64,000 bases of DNA. Origin: DTU089 sp002440045. Its GTDB lineage: Bacteria > Bacillota > Clostridia > Oscillospirales > Acutalibacteraceae. Of this stretch, positions 42,567 through 51,151 are shown piece by piece (position 1 is the stretch's first letter; each line of letters begins with the position of its first letter). Location of the stretch: NCBI GenBank assembly GCA_937885695.1, contig CALABP010000081.1:62001-126000 (forward strand), written 5' to 3'. The notes below the pieces were generated by a model, which was not told where the DNA came from, did no database searches, and saw only the letters and a list, made by a program, of their open reading frames with translations. The translations under genes and the position numbers were made by a program.

Positions 42567-43373
42567 ATGGTTATTCATGAAGGACACAGGAGTGTAAAAG
42601 GTGAATATCTTTATAATCAAACGGACAAGAACCTGAACTTTCAAAAGCATACGCATTTCAACTATGAAATTGTTTTCTGCCTGAGCGGATGTTTAGTGTG
42701 CGAGGTTGGCAACACAAAATACGAGCTGCACAAAGGCGACGGAATGCTTATTCTTCCCGGATATATTCACTCTTACCGCACGCCCGAAGAAAGCGAAGAT
42801 TATCTTTGCGTTTTTTCGACCGACCTTGTTTCTTTGTTCTACGAGAAAACAAAAATGAAGTCACTTTCCGACACAAGGTTCTCGTTTGACAACAGAAATG
42901 ACATCGATATTCTTACGGACGAAAACAGAAGTATTTTTGCAAAGCAGGCTGTCCTTTACAGACTTTGCGCTGCGGTGTTTGAGCAAAGCAAAACTGAAAA
43001 AATCGATGAGTCATATTTCGCACTCACCAACTCTCTTTCAATGTATATTCAAAATAATTTTACCAAAAAGCTTAGGCTTCAGGATATAGCAAGGGATTTT
43101 GGCTACGACTACAGCTATCTTTCTTCTTTCTTCAACAAAAGTTTTGATATGGACTTCGCCTCGTTTGTCAACAAATACCGCGTTCAGTTCGCTTGTGAGC
43201 TATTGGAAAACACAGGTGACAGTGTAACACAAATTGCAATGAAATGCGGGTTCTCTACCATACGGAATTTTAACCGCGCTTTTAAAAACGAAACCGGGCA
43301 AACGCCGAAAGAATATCGCAATATAAACAGCTCAAATCATTCAGAAGCAATCTCAGAAACCGCAAAGCAATAA
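42567..43373 (+). CDS. AraC-family transcriptional regulator
   Basis: 268 residues. An N-terminal cupin-like sensing domain (FQKHTHFNYEIVFCLSGCLVCEVG, GDGMLILPGYIHSYR) is followed by two helix-turn-helix units (LQDIARDFGYDYSYLSSFFNKSF and VTQIAMKCGFSTIRNFNRAFKNETGQTPKEY). The start at 42567 is chosen because the promoter lies at 42507-42535, so the ATGs at 42507 and 42537 would be untranscribed or at the very 5' end. Divergent from GH3-xylA-xylB, hence probably a xylose or xylo-oligosaccharide-responsive activator. Confidence 0.88.
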   Translation: MVIHEGHRSVKGEYLYNQTDKNLNFQKHTHFNYEIVFCLSGCLVCEVGNTKYELHKGDGMLILPGYIHSYRTPEESEDYLCVFSTDLVSLFYEKTKMKSLSDTRFSFDNRNDIDILTDENRSIFAKQAVLYRLCAAVFEQSKTEKIDESYFALTNSLSMYIQNNFTKKLRLQDIARDFGYDYSYLSSFFNKSFDMDFASFVNKYRVQFACELLENTGDSVTQIAMKCGFSTIRNFNRAFKNETGQTPKEYRNINSSNHSEAISETAKQ

Positions 43374-43445
43374 TTGCAAAAAAAGGCTTGTTAAATTCTT
43401 GCAAGTATAGTATTATAATCTGTATTGAAAAAAGGGGTGAAATCT

Positions 43446-44594
43446 GTGAAAAAAGGCTTTTTAAACGCGCTTTCCCCGGCTGTAGGCGGGCTTACTGCGG
43501 CGGGTATTGTCTTTTCATATACTTTTGCGGCGTTTTCGTGCCTTGGGCTTAACATATATTATGCTCTTTCGGGCGCAGTAATTTGCCTTATTCTTTCAGC
43601 CGCCTTAAAAGACGAGGTTCTCGCCCCGGATTCGTTTCTTCTTGTGCCCGTTGTTTTCACGGTGACTGCCGCAGGTCTTTGTTATCTGCCCGTTTCGGTT
43701 TTCGGCGGCGCTTTGCTTTTTGTTTTATTAAAGCCTTTACTCAAAAAAATCAAAATCCCCGACTGCATTATAGCGGGCGCGGCGCTCGGGCTTGCGTTTT
43801 CAGCCACGGCGCTTTTTACAACATATTATTTCGGCATAGGAGCGAGCGGCTCTTATACCTTTGAAATTTTAAAGAATTACAGATATTTGGGCTTTCACCC
43901 GAATTGGCGCGGTGTTTTTTACGGCACAATAACGCTTTTTGCCATGATTACATACCCTTTCAAGTTCAAAAAGCTTTCAAAATATCTGCCTGCCGAAGTT
44001 TTTTCGGTTGCAATACCTTTTGTTCTTAACCTTTTTCTTAACCCCGACAAAGAAACCACGCCGATACTTGAGGTCGGCGCACTTTCAGACGTATTTTCGC
44101 TTTCGGGCGTAAAAGGCTTTTTGCCGTTTTTAGGTATCGAAAGTGCGAAAGGGCTTATCCCCTCTTTGCAAAGCGCGTTTTCTGTTGCGCTTATTCTTCT
44201 TGCCTACAAATGCTCGGGATTAAAAGATACGGCTGTTTTCACTTCGTGCAATGCGCTTTCGGGCGCCGTCGGAGCACTGCCCTCTCGCGGGTACAGCGTA
44301 AGGCGCTACACGCCCGTTTCGGCAATAACCGCCGTTATTGCTTTGACGGCTGTTGTGCTTTTGTTTCCGTCGCTTCTTTCAAGGGTTCCCGTTCATTCGC
44401 TCGCGGTCGTGCTTATAGTTTCGGCTTGGCAAAATGTTCCGTTTTCGGCGGTTGCGGCTTCTTTTAAAGAAAAAGGCATTCTCGAAATTGCCGCCGTTAT
44501 CGGGATTTTTGCGTCATTCCTGTTTTTTAATTCATTTTGGGCGCTTTTAATATGCATTGTTTTTACGGTTATTGTCAAGGCGGTGAGAAAATGA
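43446..44594 (+). CDS. SulP/NCS2-like membrane transporter without STAS domain
   Basis: 382 residues and about 10-12 membrane segments. The N-terminal region LSPAVGGLTAAGIVFSYTFAAFS and the later SCNALSGAVGALPSRGYSVRR recall the SulP anion permease fold, including the conserved N-G-x-x-P-like loop region. The cytoplasmic C-terminal STAS domain of SulP is missing. Substrate unknown. The start is GTG at 43446 with AAAGGGGTGA about 8 bases upstream; an upstream ATG at 43425 overlaps that ribosome binding site. Stop overlaps the next gene by 4 bases. Confidence 0.7.
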   Translation: MKKGFLNALSPAVGGLTAAGIVFSYTFAAFSCLGLNIYYALSGAVICLILSAALKDEVLAPDSFLLVPVVFTVTAAGLCYLPVSVFGGALLFVLLKPLLKKIKIPDCIIAGAALGLAFSATALFTTYYFGIGASGSYTFEILKNYRYLGFHPNWRGVFYGTITLFAMITYPFKFKKLSKYLPAEVFSVAIPFVLNLFLNPDKETTPILEVGALSDVFSLSGVKGFLPFLGIESAKGLIPSLQSAFSVALILLAYKCSGLKDTAVFTSCNALSGAVGALPSRGYSVRRYTPVSAITAVIALTAVVLLFPSLLSRVPVHSLAVVLIVSAWQNVPFSAVAASFKEKGILEIAAVIGIFASFLFFNSFWALLICIVFTVIVKAVRK

Positions 44595-45631
44595 GCAAAA
44601 AATCGCAAGCTTCAAAAAAAGCCCGTGTTAAAAATCCGAGACTTGTGCGGAAAATCGCAACGTGGGTAATAACGTTCATTATGACCTCGGTTTTTGTTCT
44701 TGATATTTTCACATACGCCCTTTGCAACAAATACGAAAAAAACTTTGACATTACTGAAGAGACGTTTGACTATCGCTTCGGCGACGACAGAATACACTTT
44801 CTCAATACCGCAAACTCTGACTGCATTTTGCTTGAAAGCAGCGGTCATTTCGCGCTTATAGATTCGGGCGAGGGCAACGCAAATCCGCGAAAAAAGACGG
44901 AATACCACGGTTTTCGCGACGATGTGATAAACTATCTAAAAAAAGTTGCGGGCGACGAAAACGGCAAGGTCTATCTCGACTTTATTTTGGGCACCCACTG
45001 CCACTATGACCATATCGGAAACTTTGAAGATATAATAAAGGATGAAGATATTACAATAGGCAGGGCTTATTTCAAGGAATTTGACGCAACGGTCGGCACA
45101 AACCTTGAAAGCGAGGATTGGGGCAACGCCGAAACATATAGAAAAATTATGGCGGCGCTCAAAGACAGAGACGTTACCGTAATTAAAAATCTGCCAGATT
45201 GGGAATTTCTTTTCGGCGATTTTAAAATACTGTTTATCAACTCGAAAACGCCCGAAGAGCTTAAAGGCAACGGCGAAAACGCTTCAAGCGTGGGCGTAAG
45301 ACTTGAAAAAGACGGAAAAACGGCTTTTCTTGCCGCCGACTTTACAAGTGATTCGGGGCTCGAACAGGTTTACGGCGACGAAATAGGCGAAGTTGACCTT
45401 TTAAAAATCGGGCATCACGGGTATTTCGGTTCTTCGTCGCAAAGCTTTTTAAAAAAGCTCAAGCCGAAAATTGCAATAGTGACAAATTATCTCGGAAAAA
45501 TATATCCGAATGTAAAATGGAATCTTACCGTTGTCGCCAAAACGCCGATATATTCGTGCGTGAACAGAAACGGCATTATTGCGGCCTTCACAGACGACGG
45601 ACGGATTGTCCTGACCGAAAATATTATGTAA
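44591..45631 (+). CDS. Membrane-anchored metallo-beta-lactamase-fold hydrolase
   Basis: 346 residues. A basic N-terminus and one membrane helix (residues about 20-45) anchor the protein with its catalytic domain outside. The zinc motif is GTHCHYDHIGN (H-x-H-x-D-H), with the later ligands in FLAADFTSDS and LKIGHHGYFGSS. The domain resembles the C-terminal competence domain of ComEC/Rec2 and related nucleases or phosphodiesterases. Translation is coupled to the permease upstream (ATGA). Substrate unknown. Confidence 0.8.
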   Translation: MSKKSQASKKARVKNPRLVRKIATWVITFIMTSVFVLDIFTYALCNKYEKNFDITEETFDYRFGDDRIHFLNTANSDCILLESSGHFALIDSGEGNANPRKKTEYHGFRDDVINYLKKVAGDENGKVYLDFILGTHCHYDHIGNFEDIIKDEDITIGRAYFKEFDATVGTNLESEDWGNAETYRKIMAALKDRDVTVIKNLPDWEFLFGDFKILFINSKTPEELKGNGENASSVGVRLEKDGKTAFLAADFTSDSGLEQVYGDEIGEVDLLKIGHHGYFGSSSQSFLKKLKPKIAIVTNYLGKIYPNVKWNLTVVAKTPIYSCVNRNGIIAAFTDDGRIVLTENIM

Positions 45632-45665
45632 GCTTAATATATAATGTAATATACATAATTGTACC

Positions 45666-45699
45666 GAGAGCACCGCAGAGCGCGGCGCTCTCTTTTTTT
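45666..45699 (+). terminator. Rho-independent terminator
   Basis: GAGAGCaCCG pairs with CGGcGCTCTC, followed by a run of seven T. Confidence 0.85.
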
Positions 45700-45743
45700 C
45701 GCCCGAAATTTTTAAAAATTTCTGTATTTTTTCAAAAAACCTA

Positions 45744-45800
45744 TTGACAAACAGGAAACGCGAGGCTATAATCAACATATCATCAAGTGATGATATGTTG
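45744..45800 (+). promoter_or_regulatory. Consensus promoter with perfect 28-bp operator of the metal-efflux operon
   Basis: TTGACA (45744-45749) and TATAAT (45767-45772) are both perfect and 17 bases apart. At 45773-45800 two arms of CAACATATCATCA and its exact complement are separated by AG, covering the transcription start. This is the usual place and form of an ArsR/SmtB-family operator, and the next gene encodes such a repressor. Confidence 0.9.
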
Positions 45801-45891
45801 ATTATTGAGTAAACGCGATTAATTAAAAGCGGAAACATTTAAAGACGTTGTACTAAAATCATTCGGCGATTACCTGAACGGAGGTTATGAT

Positions 45892-46251
45892 ATGGAAGGC
45901 AAAAACATCTATTGCTGTGAAAAAGAAGAGCTTCACGAGGACGCGATTAAAGAAGTTGAAAAAGAGCTTCCCGAGGACCAGCTGCTTCTTGATTTGGCAG
46001 AGCTTTATAAGCTTTTTTCGGATTTTTCAAGAGTAAAGCTTTTATATCTTCTGCTTGACCGCGAGCTTTGCGTTTGCGACATAACAAAGCTTATGGACAT
46101 TAATCAGTCGGCTGTTTCAAACCATTTAAGGCTTCTTCGCAACAGCAAGCTTGTTCAGTTCAGAAAAGTCGGCAAAAACACCTATTATTCCCTTGCTGAC
46201 TCGCACGTTGAAGCGATTCTTAAACAGGGTATGGACCACATCACAGAATAA
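45892..46251 (+). CDS. cadC: CadC-like ArsR/SmtB metal-sensing repressor
   Basis: 119 residues. Both known metal sites of the family can be read. The thiolate (alpha-3N) site consists of C8/C9 in the N-terminus and C60 and C62 in ELCVCD. The alpha-5 site consists of D103, H105, H116 and E119 at the C-terminus. The winged helix is INQSAVSNHLRLLRNSKLV. By family knowledge this combination senses Cd(II), Pb(II) and Zn(II), releasing the operator when metal binds. GGAGG lies 7 bases before the ATG. Confidence 0.92.
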   Translation: MEGKNIYCCEKEELHEDAIKEVEKELPEDQLLLDLAELYKLFSDFSRVKLLYLLLDRELCVCDITKLMDINQSAVSNHLRLLRNSKLVQFRKVGKNTYYSLADSHVEAILKQGMDHITE

Positions 46252-46272
46252 ATTTTTGAAAGAGGTATTATT

Positions 46273-46491
46273 ATGAAAAAGAAATTCAAACTCGAAAACC
46301 TTGACTGCGCCAACTGCGCCGCAAAAATCGAAGAAAAAGTTAAACACATCGACGGTGTTGACAATGCGTCCGTAAGCTTTATGATGCAAAAGCTTGTTAT
46401 AGAAGCCGACGAAAGCGTTATGGACAGAGTTGTAAACGAAGCTAAAAGCGTTATAAAGGCTGTTGAGCCCGACTGCACGGTGCTTGACTGA
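46273..46491 (+). CDS. Stand-alone heavy-metal-associated (HMA) domain protein
   Basis: 72 residues with the HMA fold sequence FKLENLDCANCAAKIEEKVKHIDGV; the metal ligands are C12 and C15. In most CadA/ZntA ATPases such a domain is the N-terminus of the pump; here it is a separate gene placed between repressor and ATPase. It probably binds soft metals and passes them to the pump. GAGGT precedes the ATG. Confidence 0.9.
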   Translation: MKKKFKLENLDCANCAAKIEEKVKHIDGVDNASVSFMMQKLVIEADESVMDRVVNEAKSVIKAVEPDCTVLD

Positions 46492-46528
46492 CAAAAATTT
46501 TAAAAGCCCGAAAACGAGGTAACCGATT

Positions 46529-48397
46529 ATGAACAAAAAGCAAAAAACAATGCTTGCCCGCATTATTGCGGCGCTGATAATTTATATTCCTCTTTACGTT
46601 ATAAGCAAAAAATTTGAAATCAATATTTGGCTTGAACTCGTTCTTTTCCTTGTGCCGTATGCAATTGCAGGCTACGACATCGTTATAAAGTCATTCAAGT
46701 CAATAAAATCAAAAGAGCTTTTCGATGAAAACCAGCTTATGTTAATAGCCTCTGTCGGCGCTTTTGCAACGCAGGAGTGCGCCGAGGCGGTTGCGGTTAT
46801 TTTGTTTTATCAGGTCGGCGAATTGTTCCAGAGCGTTGCGGTTGAGCGCTCGCGCAGTTCAATTTCGGACCTTATGGATATTTGCCCCGAATACGCCAAC
46901 ATTGAAAAAGACGGCGAAATTACCGCTGTTGACCCCGATGATGTAAGCGGGGGCGACACAATCGTTATAAAAGCCGGCGAAAAAGTTCCGCTTGACTGCA
47001 AGGTAATTAAAGGCTCTTCAAACATCAACACGGCGGCGCTTACGGGCGAATCGGCGCCGGTATTTGTGAGCGAAGGCAGTGAGCTTTTAAGCGGCTCGAT
47101 AAACGGCGACGGCGTTTTATATGCCGAGGTTCTTAAAGAGTTTGAGGACAGCGCCGTAACAAAAATACTTGAGCTTGTCGAAAATGCAAGTGAAAAGAAA
47201 GCCCCCACCGAAAACTTTATTACAAAGTTTGCAAAATACTATACCCCCACGGTCGTTATCGCCGCTTTAATTCTTGCGGTTGTTCCCCCTATTTTCGTCG
47301 GAAATTTTGCAGAGTGGATTAAACGTGCCTGCACATTCCTTGTTATTTCGTGCCCGTGCGCGCTTGTAATCTCAATACCGATGGGCTTTTTCGGCGGAAT
47401 CGGCGGCGCTTCGAGAAACGGCATTCTTATAAAAGGCAGCTTTGTAATAGAAAATCTTGCACAGCTTAAAACAGCGGCGTTTGATAAAACAGGTACAATT
47501 ACAAAAGGCAGCTTTGCCGTAACAGACGTGCTGACAAGCGAAGGCGAAGATAAAGACAGTGTTCTTCTTGTTGCCGCGGCGGCGGAATGCGCTTCAACTC
47601 ACCCGATTGCCGTTTCAATAAGAAAAGCCTGCAAAGAAGAGCCTGACGCATCATCTGTCACCGATATTAAAGAGATTGCCGGCAAAGGCATTTCGGCAAT
47701 ATTTAATAACGAGCAGGTTTTTGCGGGCAACAGGTCGCTTCTTATTGACAACGGCATTGACGCCCCCGAAAACGAAAACAGCGACTGCACGGTTGTTTAT
47801 GTTGCAAAAAGCGGCAAATACTTAGGCTCCGTTCTTATAAGCGACGAAATAAAAGAAACCTCCCCTAAAGCTATTTCGGAACTTAAAAAAGCCGGCGTTA
47901 AAAAGACGGTTATGCTTACGGGCGACAAAAAGTCGGCAGCCGAAGCAATAGCAAAAAAAGCCGGCATAGACGAAGTACACGCAGGCCTTCTTCCCGAGAA
48001 CAAGGTTGAAGAGGTTGAAGCTCTCTTAAAAAGCGAAAGCGCAAAAGAAAAGCTTGCGTTTGTCGGCGACGGAATAAACGACGCGCCCGTTCTTATGCGC
48101 GCCGATGTGGGCGTTGCGATGGGCGCAATAGGCTCCGACGCCGCTATTGAAGCGGCAGACATTGTTATCGTTGACGATAACCTTTTAAAGCTCCCGCTTG
48201 CCGTTAAAATCGCGCACAAAACAATGCGTATAGTAAAAACGAACATCGTTTTCGCCCTCGGCGTAAAGGCAATTGTACTCATACTCGGCGCGCTCGGCAT
48301 AGCTTCGATGTGGCTTGCCGTTTTCGCGGACGTCGGCGTTGCGATTATTGCAATACTCAACGCAATGCGCGCGTTAAGCACAAAAAATCTGAAATAA
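46529..48397 (+). CDS. cadA: Zn/Cd/Pb-exporting P1B-type ATPase
   Basis: 622 residues, lacking the N-terminal HMA domain that is supplied by the gene before it. TGES actuator motif, the transmembrane metal site CPC in VISCPCALVIS, the phosphorylated Asp D319 in DKTGTIT, HP-locus STHPIAVSIRKA and GDGINDAPVL are clear. The last membrane helix has FADVGVAI, the D-x-G of the P1B-2 class that pumps Zn(II), Cd(II) and Pb(II). It exports these ions across the membrane using ATP. Confidence 0.93.
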   Translation: MNKKQKTMLARIIAALIIYIPLYVISKKFEINIWLELVLFLVPYAIAGYDIVIKSFKSIKSKELFDENQLMLIASVGAFATQECAEAVAVILFYQVGELFQSVAVERSRSSISDLMDICPEYANIEKDGEITAVDPDDVSGGDTIVIKAGEKVPLDCKVIKGSSNINTAALTGESAPVFVSEGSELLSGSINGDGVLYAEVLKEFEDSAVTKILELVENASEKKAPTENFITKFAKYYTPTVVIAALILAVVPPIFVGNFAEWIKRACTFLVISCPCALVISIPMGFFGGIGGASRNGILIKGSFVIENLAQLKTAAFDKTGTITKGSFAVTDVLTSEGEDKDSVLLVAAAAECASTHPIAVSIRKACKEEPDASSVTDIKEIAGKGISAIFNNEQVFAGNRSLLIDNGIDAPENENSDCTVVYVAKSGKYLGSVLISDEIKETSPKAISELKKAGVKKTVMLTGDKKSAAEAIAKKAGIDEVHAGLLPENKVEEVEALLKSESAKEKLAFVGDGINDAPVLMRADVGVAMGAIGSDAAIEAADIVIVDDNLLKLPLAVKIAHKTMRIVKTNIVFALGVKAIVLILGALGIASMWLAVFADVGVAIIAILNAMRALSTKNLK

Positions 48398-48414
48398 TAA
48401 TACTTCGTTAATAC

Positions 48415-48449
48415 AAAAAACGGCTTCGCTTAAAACGGAGCCGTTTTTA
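48415..48449 (+). terminator. Rho-independent terminator of the metal-efflux operon
   Basis: AAAACGGCTtCG pairs with CGgAGCCGTTTT, followed by TTTTA. Confidence 0.85.
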
Positions 48450-48502
48450 TTAATCTCAACTTCGCGGCAGTTCTGCCAAAAATCGAAAAAGACAAATATT
48501 TG

Positions 48503-48531
48503 TTGCAATCCTTTGCTGTATCGAATATAAT
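48503..48531 (+). promoter_or_regulatory. Promoter of the GH43 gene
   Basis: TTGCAA (48503-48508) and a perfect TATAAT (48526-48531) with a 17-base spacer; about 70 bases of leader before the start codon. Confidence 0.75.
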
Positions 48532-48606
48532 CAAATTAAGCTTTATATCACGGCATAATAGTTAAACCCTCTTAGCCTTGTGAAACCAACGGAAAGGAAA
48601 TCGTTT

Positions 48607-50514
48607 ATGAAAACACATTTAAAAAATGCTCTTCTCGCACTTTTGGCTTTTTCACTTTTTGTCTGCCTCTTTGTTTCCACGGCATTTGCCGCAGATGACA
48701 ACGGACTTTCAGCCGAAATAACTTCAACAAAACAAGAATATCAAAAGGGCGACGAAATCTCATTTAATGTTGACTTGAAAAACACCTCGACAAACAGCTA
48801 CAGTAACGTATTGCTTGAAGCCGTCCCAAAAAATGACGGGCTTTATACAGGCGGTATGCACAATTGCGATATTCAAACAGTTGTGCCCGGCGACAACGAA
48901 CAGATTTTTATAAGCATTCAGGAGGAGGATAGAATCCTTAAAATCGGCGCCGTACTTGCCGCCGTCTCATCGGTGCTTTTCACGGCATTTGCTTTTATAG
49001 TTCGTCAATACTACCCTCTTGCCGCGATTTATATGATAATTTCGATGATTTTCACCGGCTCATCATCCTCTTTTGCTGACAACATCTCCAAGCTGAACGC
49101 GATTCGCGAATCAAAGGACTTAGGCGCTGTAACCGTGTTGTATGACGGCAAAGAGTGCGAAGTCGGATTCAGAGTCAGCTATCAAAAGCTTCAGGAGAGT
49201 ACCAAATCCGAAACACATATGCTCGGCAAAGCCGGCAAGAGCTCATTCATAGAAGCCGATGTTACATTTTCAAAAAATGATTTGACCGGGATTGTTTTTG
49301 CTGCAACCGAAGGCAATAAAAGCGGTTACCTTTTCGGAATAGACGCCGCAAATAAAAAGGCTTTTCTTTTGAAAAACACGGGCGGAGCATACGAAAATAT
49401 GGCTTTAAAGCCTGTAAATGTTTCAGACAAGCAAAGCTGCAAACTGAGAGTCGAATACAACGAGACCCGCGTAAGAGCGTTTTTGTACAATAACCCGAAC
49501 GATTCGGAACCGTATCCGCTCTTTGATTTTGAAATAAGTCCGTTCGGTGACTGCTATGGCGTGCGGGCATTTAACGGCGGTTTCTCGGCGGTAAAAACAG
49601 GCGTTGCATACTTATCTTCAAACGGCGAAACATACATAAATCCCGTTGCTCTCAATATGCCCGACCCATACGTTTTGACATATAACGGCGTTTATTATTG
49701 CTATGGCACAAACCACCCCGATAACGGATTTGAAGTCTACACTTCGTCCGACCTTGTTAACTGGAAATCCGGCGGTATGTGCGCTTTAAAAGGCGATATT
49801 GTCGGCAACGGAGGCTTTTGGGCTCCTGAAGTTTATGAAAGAAACGGCAAATTTTATATGCTTTATACAGCAGATGAATTTCTCGCTCTTGCAGTATCGA
49901 CTTCCCCGACAGGTCCGTTCACAAAAACATCGGACAGCTATTTGTTTGCCGATTACAGAGCTATAGACGGCAATATTCTGTTTGATGACGACGGCAATAT
50001 TTATCTTTATTTTTCAAAACTCACAGACGGCGACGGTCAGCAGCTTTGGGGCTGCAAGCTGAGCGGCGACCTGCTTTCTGTAGACCGAACAACATTGACG
50101 CACCTCACCTCACCCGAAGGCTGGGAGGGCAGAACCAACGAAGGACCGTTTGTTATGAAACACAACGGAACATACTACCTTACTTACAGCGGAAACGGAT
50201 ATGCCGAAGCAACATACAGCGTCGGATATGCAACATCGGATTCTCCGCTTGGAAAGTTCACAAAACACAAGCAAAACCCTATTCTTTCAATGACCCCGAA
50301 TGCCAAAGGCCCGGGACACCATTGCTTTGCAATGTCGCCTGACGGCAGTGAAATGTTTATTGTTTACCACAGGCACTATTCAAACACACAGGTTCATCCG
50401 AGAAACCTGTGCATAGACAGAGCCAAATTCGTAAAAACGGACGGCAAAGCAGATGTTCTCTCGATTTACGGACCGACAGAACTGCCGCAGCCCATTCCTT
50501 CAAATAAAAATTAA
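48607..50514 (+). CDS. Secreted GH43-family glycosidase with N-terminal Ig-like domain and internal membrane segments
   Basis: 635 residues. A signal peptide (1-29) precedes an Ig-like domain (about 35-105). Two hydrophobic stretches at about 112-152 look like membrane helices. Residues about 190-330 form a laminin-G-like beta domain. The C-terminal ~300 residues are a GH43 five-blade propeller: NMPDPYVLTYNG with the base Asp, FWAPEVYERNGKFYMLY, IDGNILFDDDGNIYLY and RTNEGPFVMKHNGTYYLTYS with the acid Glu. GH43 enzymes are beta-xylosidases and arabinofuranosidases. The start at 48607 has GGAAAGGAAA upstream. Internal helices are unusual for a secreted enzyme. Confidence 0.85.
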   Translation: MKTHLKNALLALLAFSLFVCLFVSTAFAADDNGLSAEITSTKQEYQKGDEISFNVDLKNTSTNSYSNVLLEAVPKNDGLYTGGMHNCDIQTVVPGDNEQIFISIQEEDRILKIGAVLAAVSSVLFTAFAFIVRQYYPLAAIYMIISMIFTGSSSSFADNISKLNAIRESKDLGAVTVLYDGKECEVGFRVSYQKLQESTKSETHMLGKAGKSSFIEADVTFSKNDLTGIVFAATEGNKSGYLFGIDAANKKAFLLKNTGGAYENMALKPVNVSDKQSCKLRVEYNETRVRAFLYNNPNDSEPYPLFDFEISPFGDCYGVRAFNGGFSAVKTGVAYLSSNGETYINPVALNMPDPYVLTYNGVYYCYGTNHPDNGFEVYTSSDLVNWKSGGMCALKGDIVGNGGFWAPEVYERNGKFYMLYTADEFLALAVSTSPTGPFTKTSDSYLFADYRAIDGNILFDDDGNIYLYFSKLTDGDGQQLWGCKLSGDLLSVDRTTLTHLTSPEGWEGRTNEGPFVMKHNGTYYLTYSGNGYAEATYSVGYATSDSPLGKFTKHKQNPILSMTPNAKGPGHHCFAMSPDGSEMFIVYHRHYSNTQVHPRNLCIDRAKFVKTDGKADVLSIYGPTELPQPIPSNKN

Positions 50515-50555
50515 CACAGTTAAAAGCGTAAACATAACGTAGAAATTATTATAAC

Positions 50556-50613
50556 AAAAAAGCTATAATCCCGAATGCACCTTACAAAGATGCAATGCGG
50601 ATTATAGCTTTTT
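50556..50613. terminator. Bidirectional terminator between convergent genes
   Basis: AAAAAGCTATAATCC is the perfect complement of GGATTATAGCTTTTT at the other end, with a weak inner hairpin (TGCA). Confidence 0.85.
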
Positions 50614-50620
50614 AATTATA

Positions 50621-51151
50621 TCAGAACAAAATAACAGAAGCAATATACGGAAAGACCACCGCATATGCTATCGAAAGCAAAAACGTCAAAGAAAATCTTT
50701 CAAGAAACGCAGATGCGTAAGCGACCGCAAAAAACGGAGAAAGAATTATCTTTAAAAACATATTGCTTTTTGTGTAAAGATTGTCTTTAAACGAAAGCGC
50801 GTCTTCAAACGACGGCGCGCAGTTCGCGACAAGCGAAATGCCGAGATAAAGCATTATATAGGCTATGGGCGACTTAAAATCGCCGATATAAAACAGCTTG
50901 AAAGAGCCTGTGAGCAGCATACACGAGCCTAAGAACAAATTCAGAAAGAACGGCACAAAGCACATTACAAACGACTGACCCGTGCTTTTAATCAGCTCGT
51001 GCTCGATATGCCCGCAAAGCTCCGACGGTTTAAAAACGCGCTCGTCCTCAACGGGGATTTTGAAAATACGGCATATGACATGCTCAAAAAACACCCTCAG
51101 CTCTGTGCCGAAATATGTAATTACTCTTGTTGCAAAATAAAGTCCGTTCAT
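50621..51151 (-). CDS. Integral membrane protein, unrecognised family
   Basis: 176 residues with about four hydrophobic segments (around 62-85, 95-112, 132-150 and 155-176). The segment CGHIEHELIKSTGQSFVMCFVPFFLNLFLG recalls membrane-embedded metalloprotease or CAAX-like motifs (H-x-x-H), but no family can be named. The start overlaps the stop of the TPR gene upstream (ATGA), so the two are co-translated and probably work together. Confidence 0.7.
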   Translation of the reverse strand: MNGLYFATRVITYFGTELRVFFEHVICRIFKIPVEDERVFKPSELCGHIEHELIKSTGQSFVMCFVPFFLNLFLGSCMLLTGSFKLFYIGDFKSPIAYIMLYLGISLVANCAPSFEDALSFKDNLYTKSNMFLKIILSPFFAVAYASAFLERFSLTFLLSIAYAVVFPYIASVILF

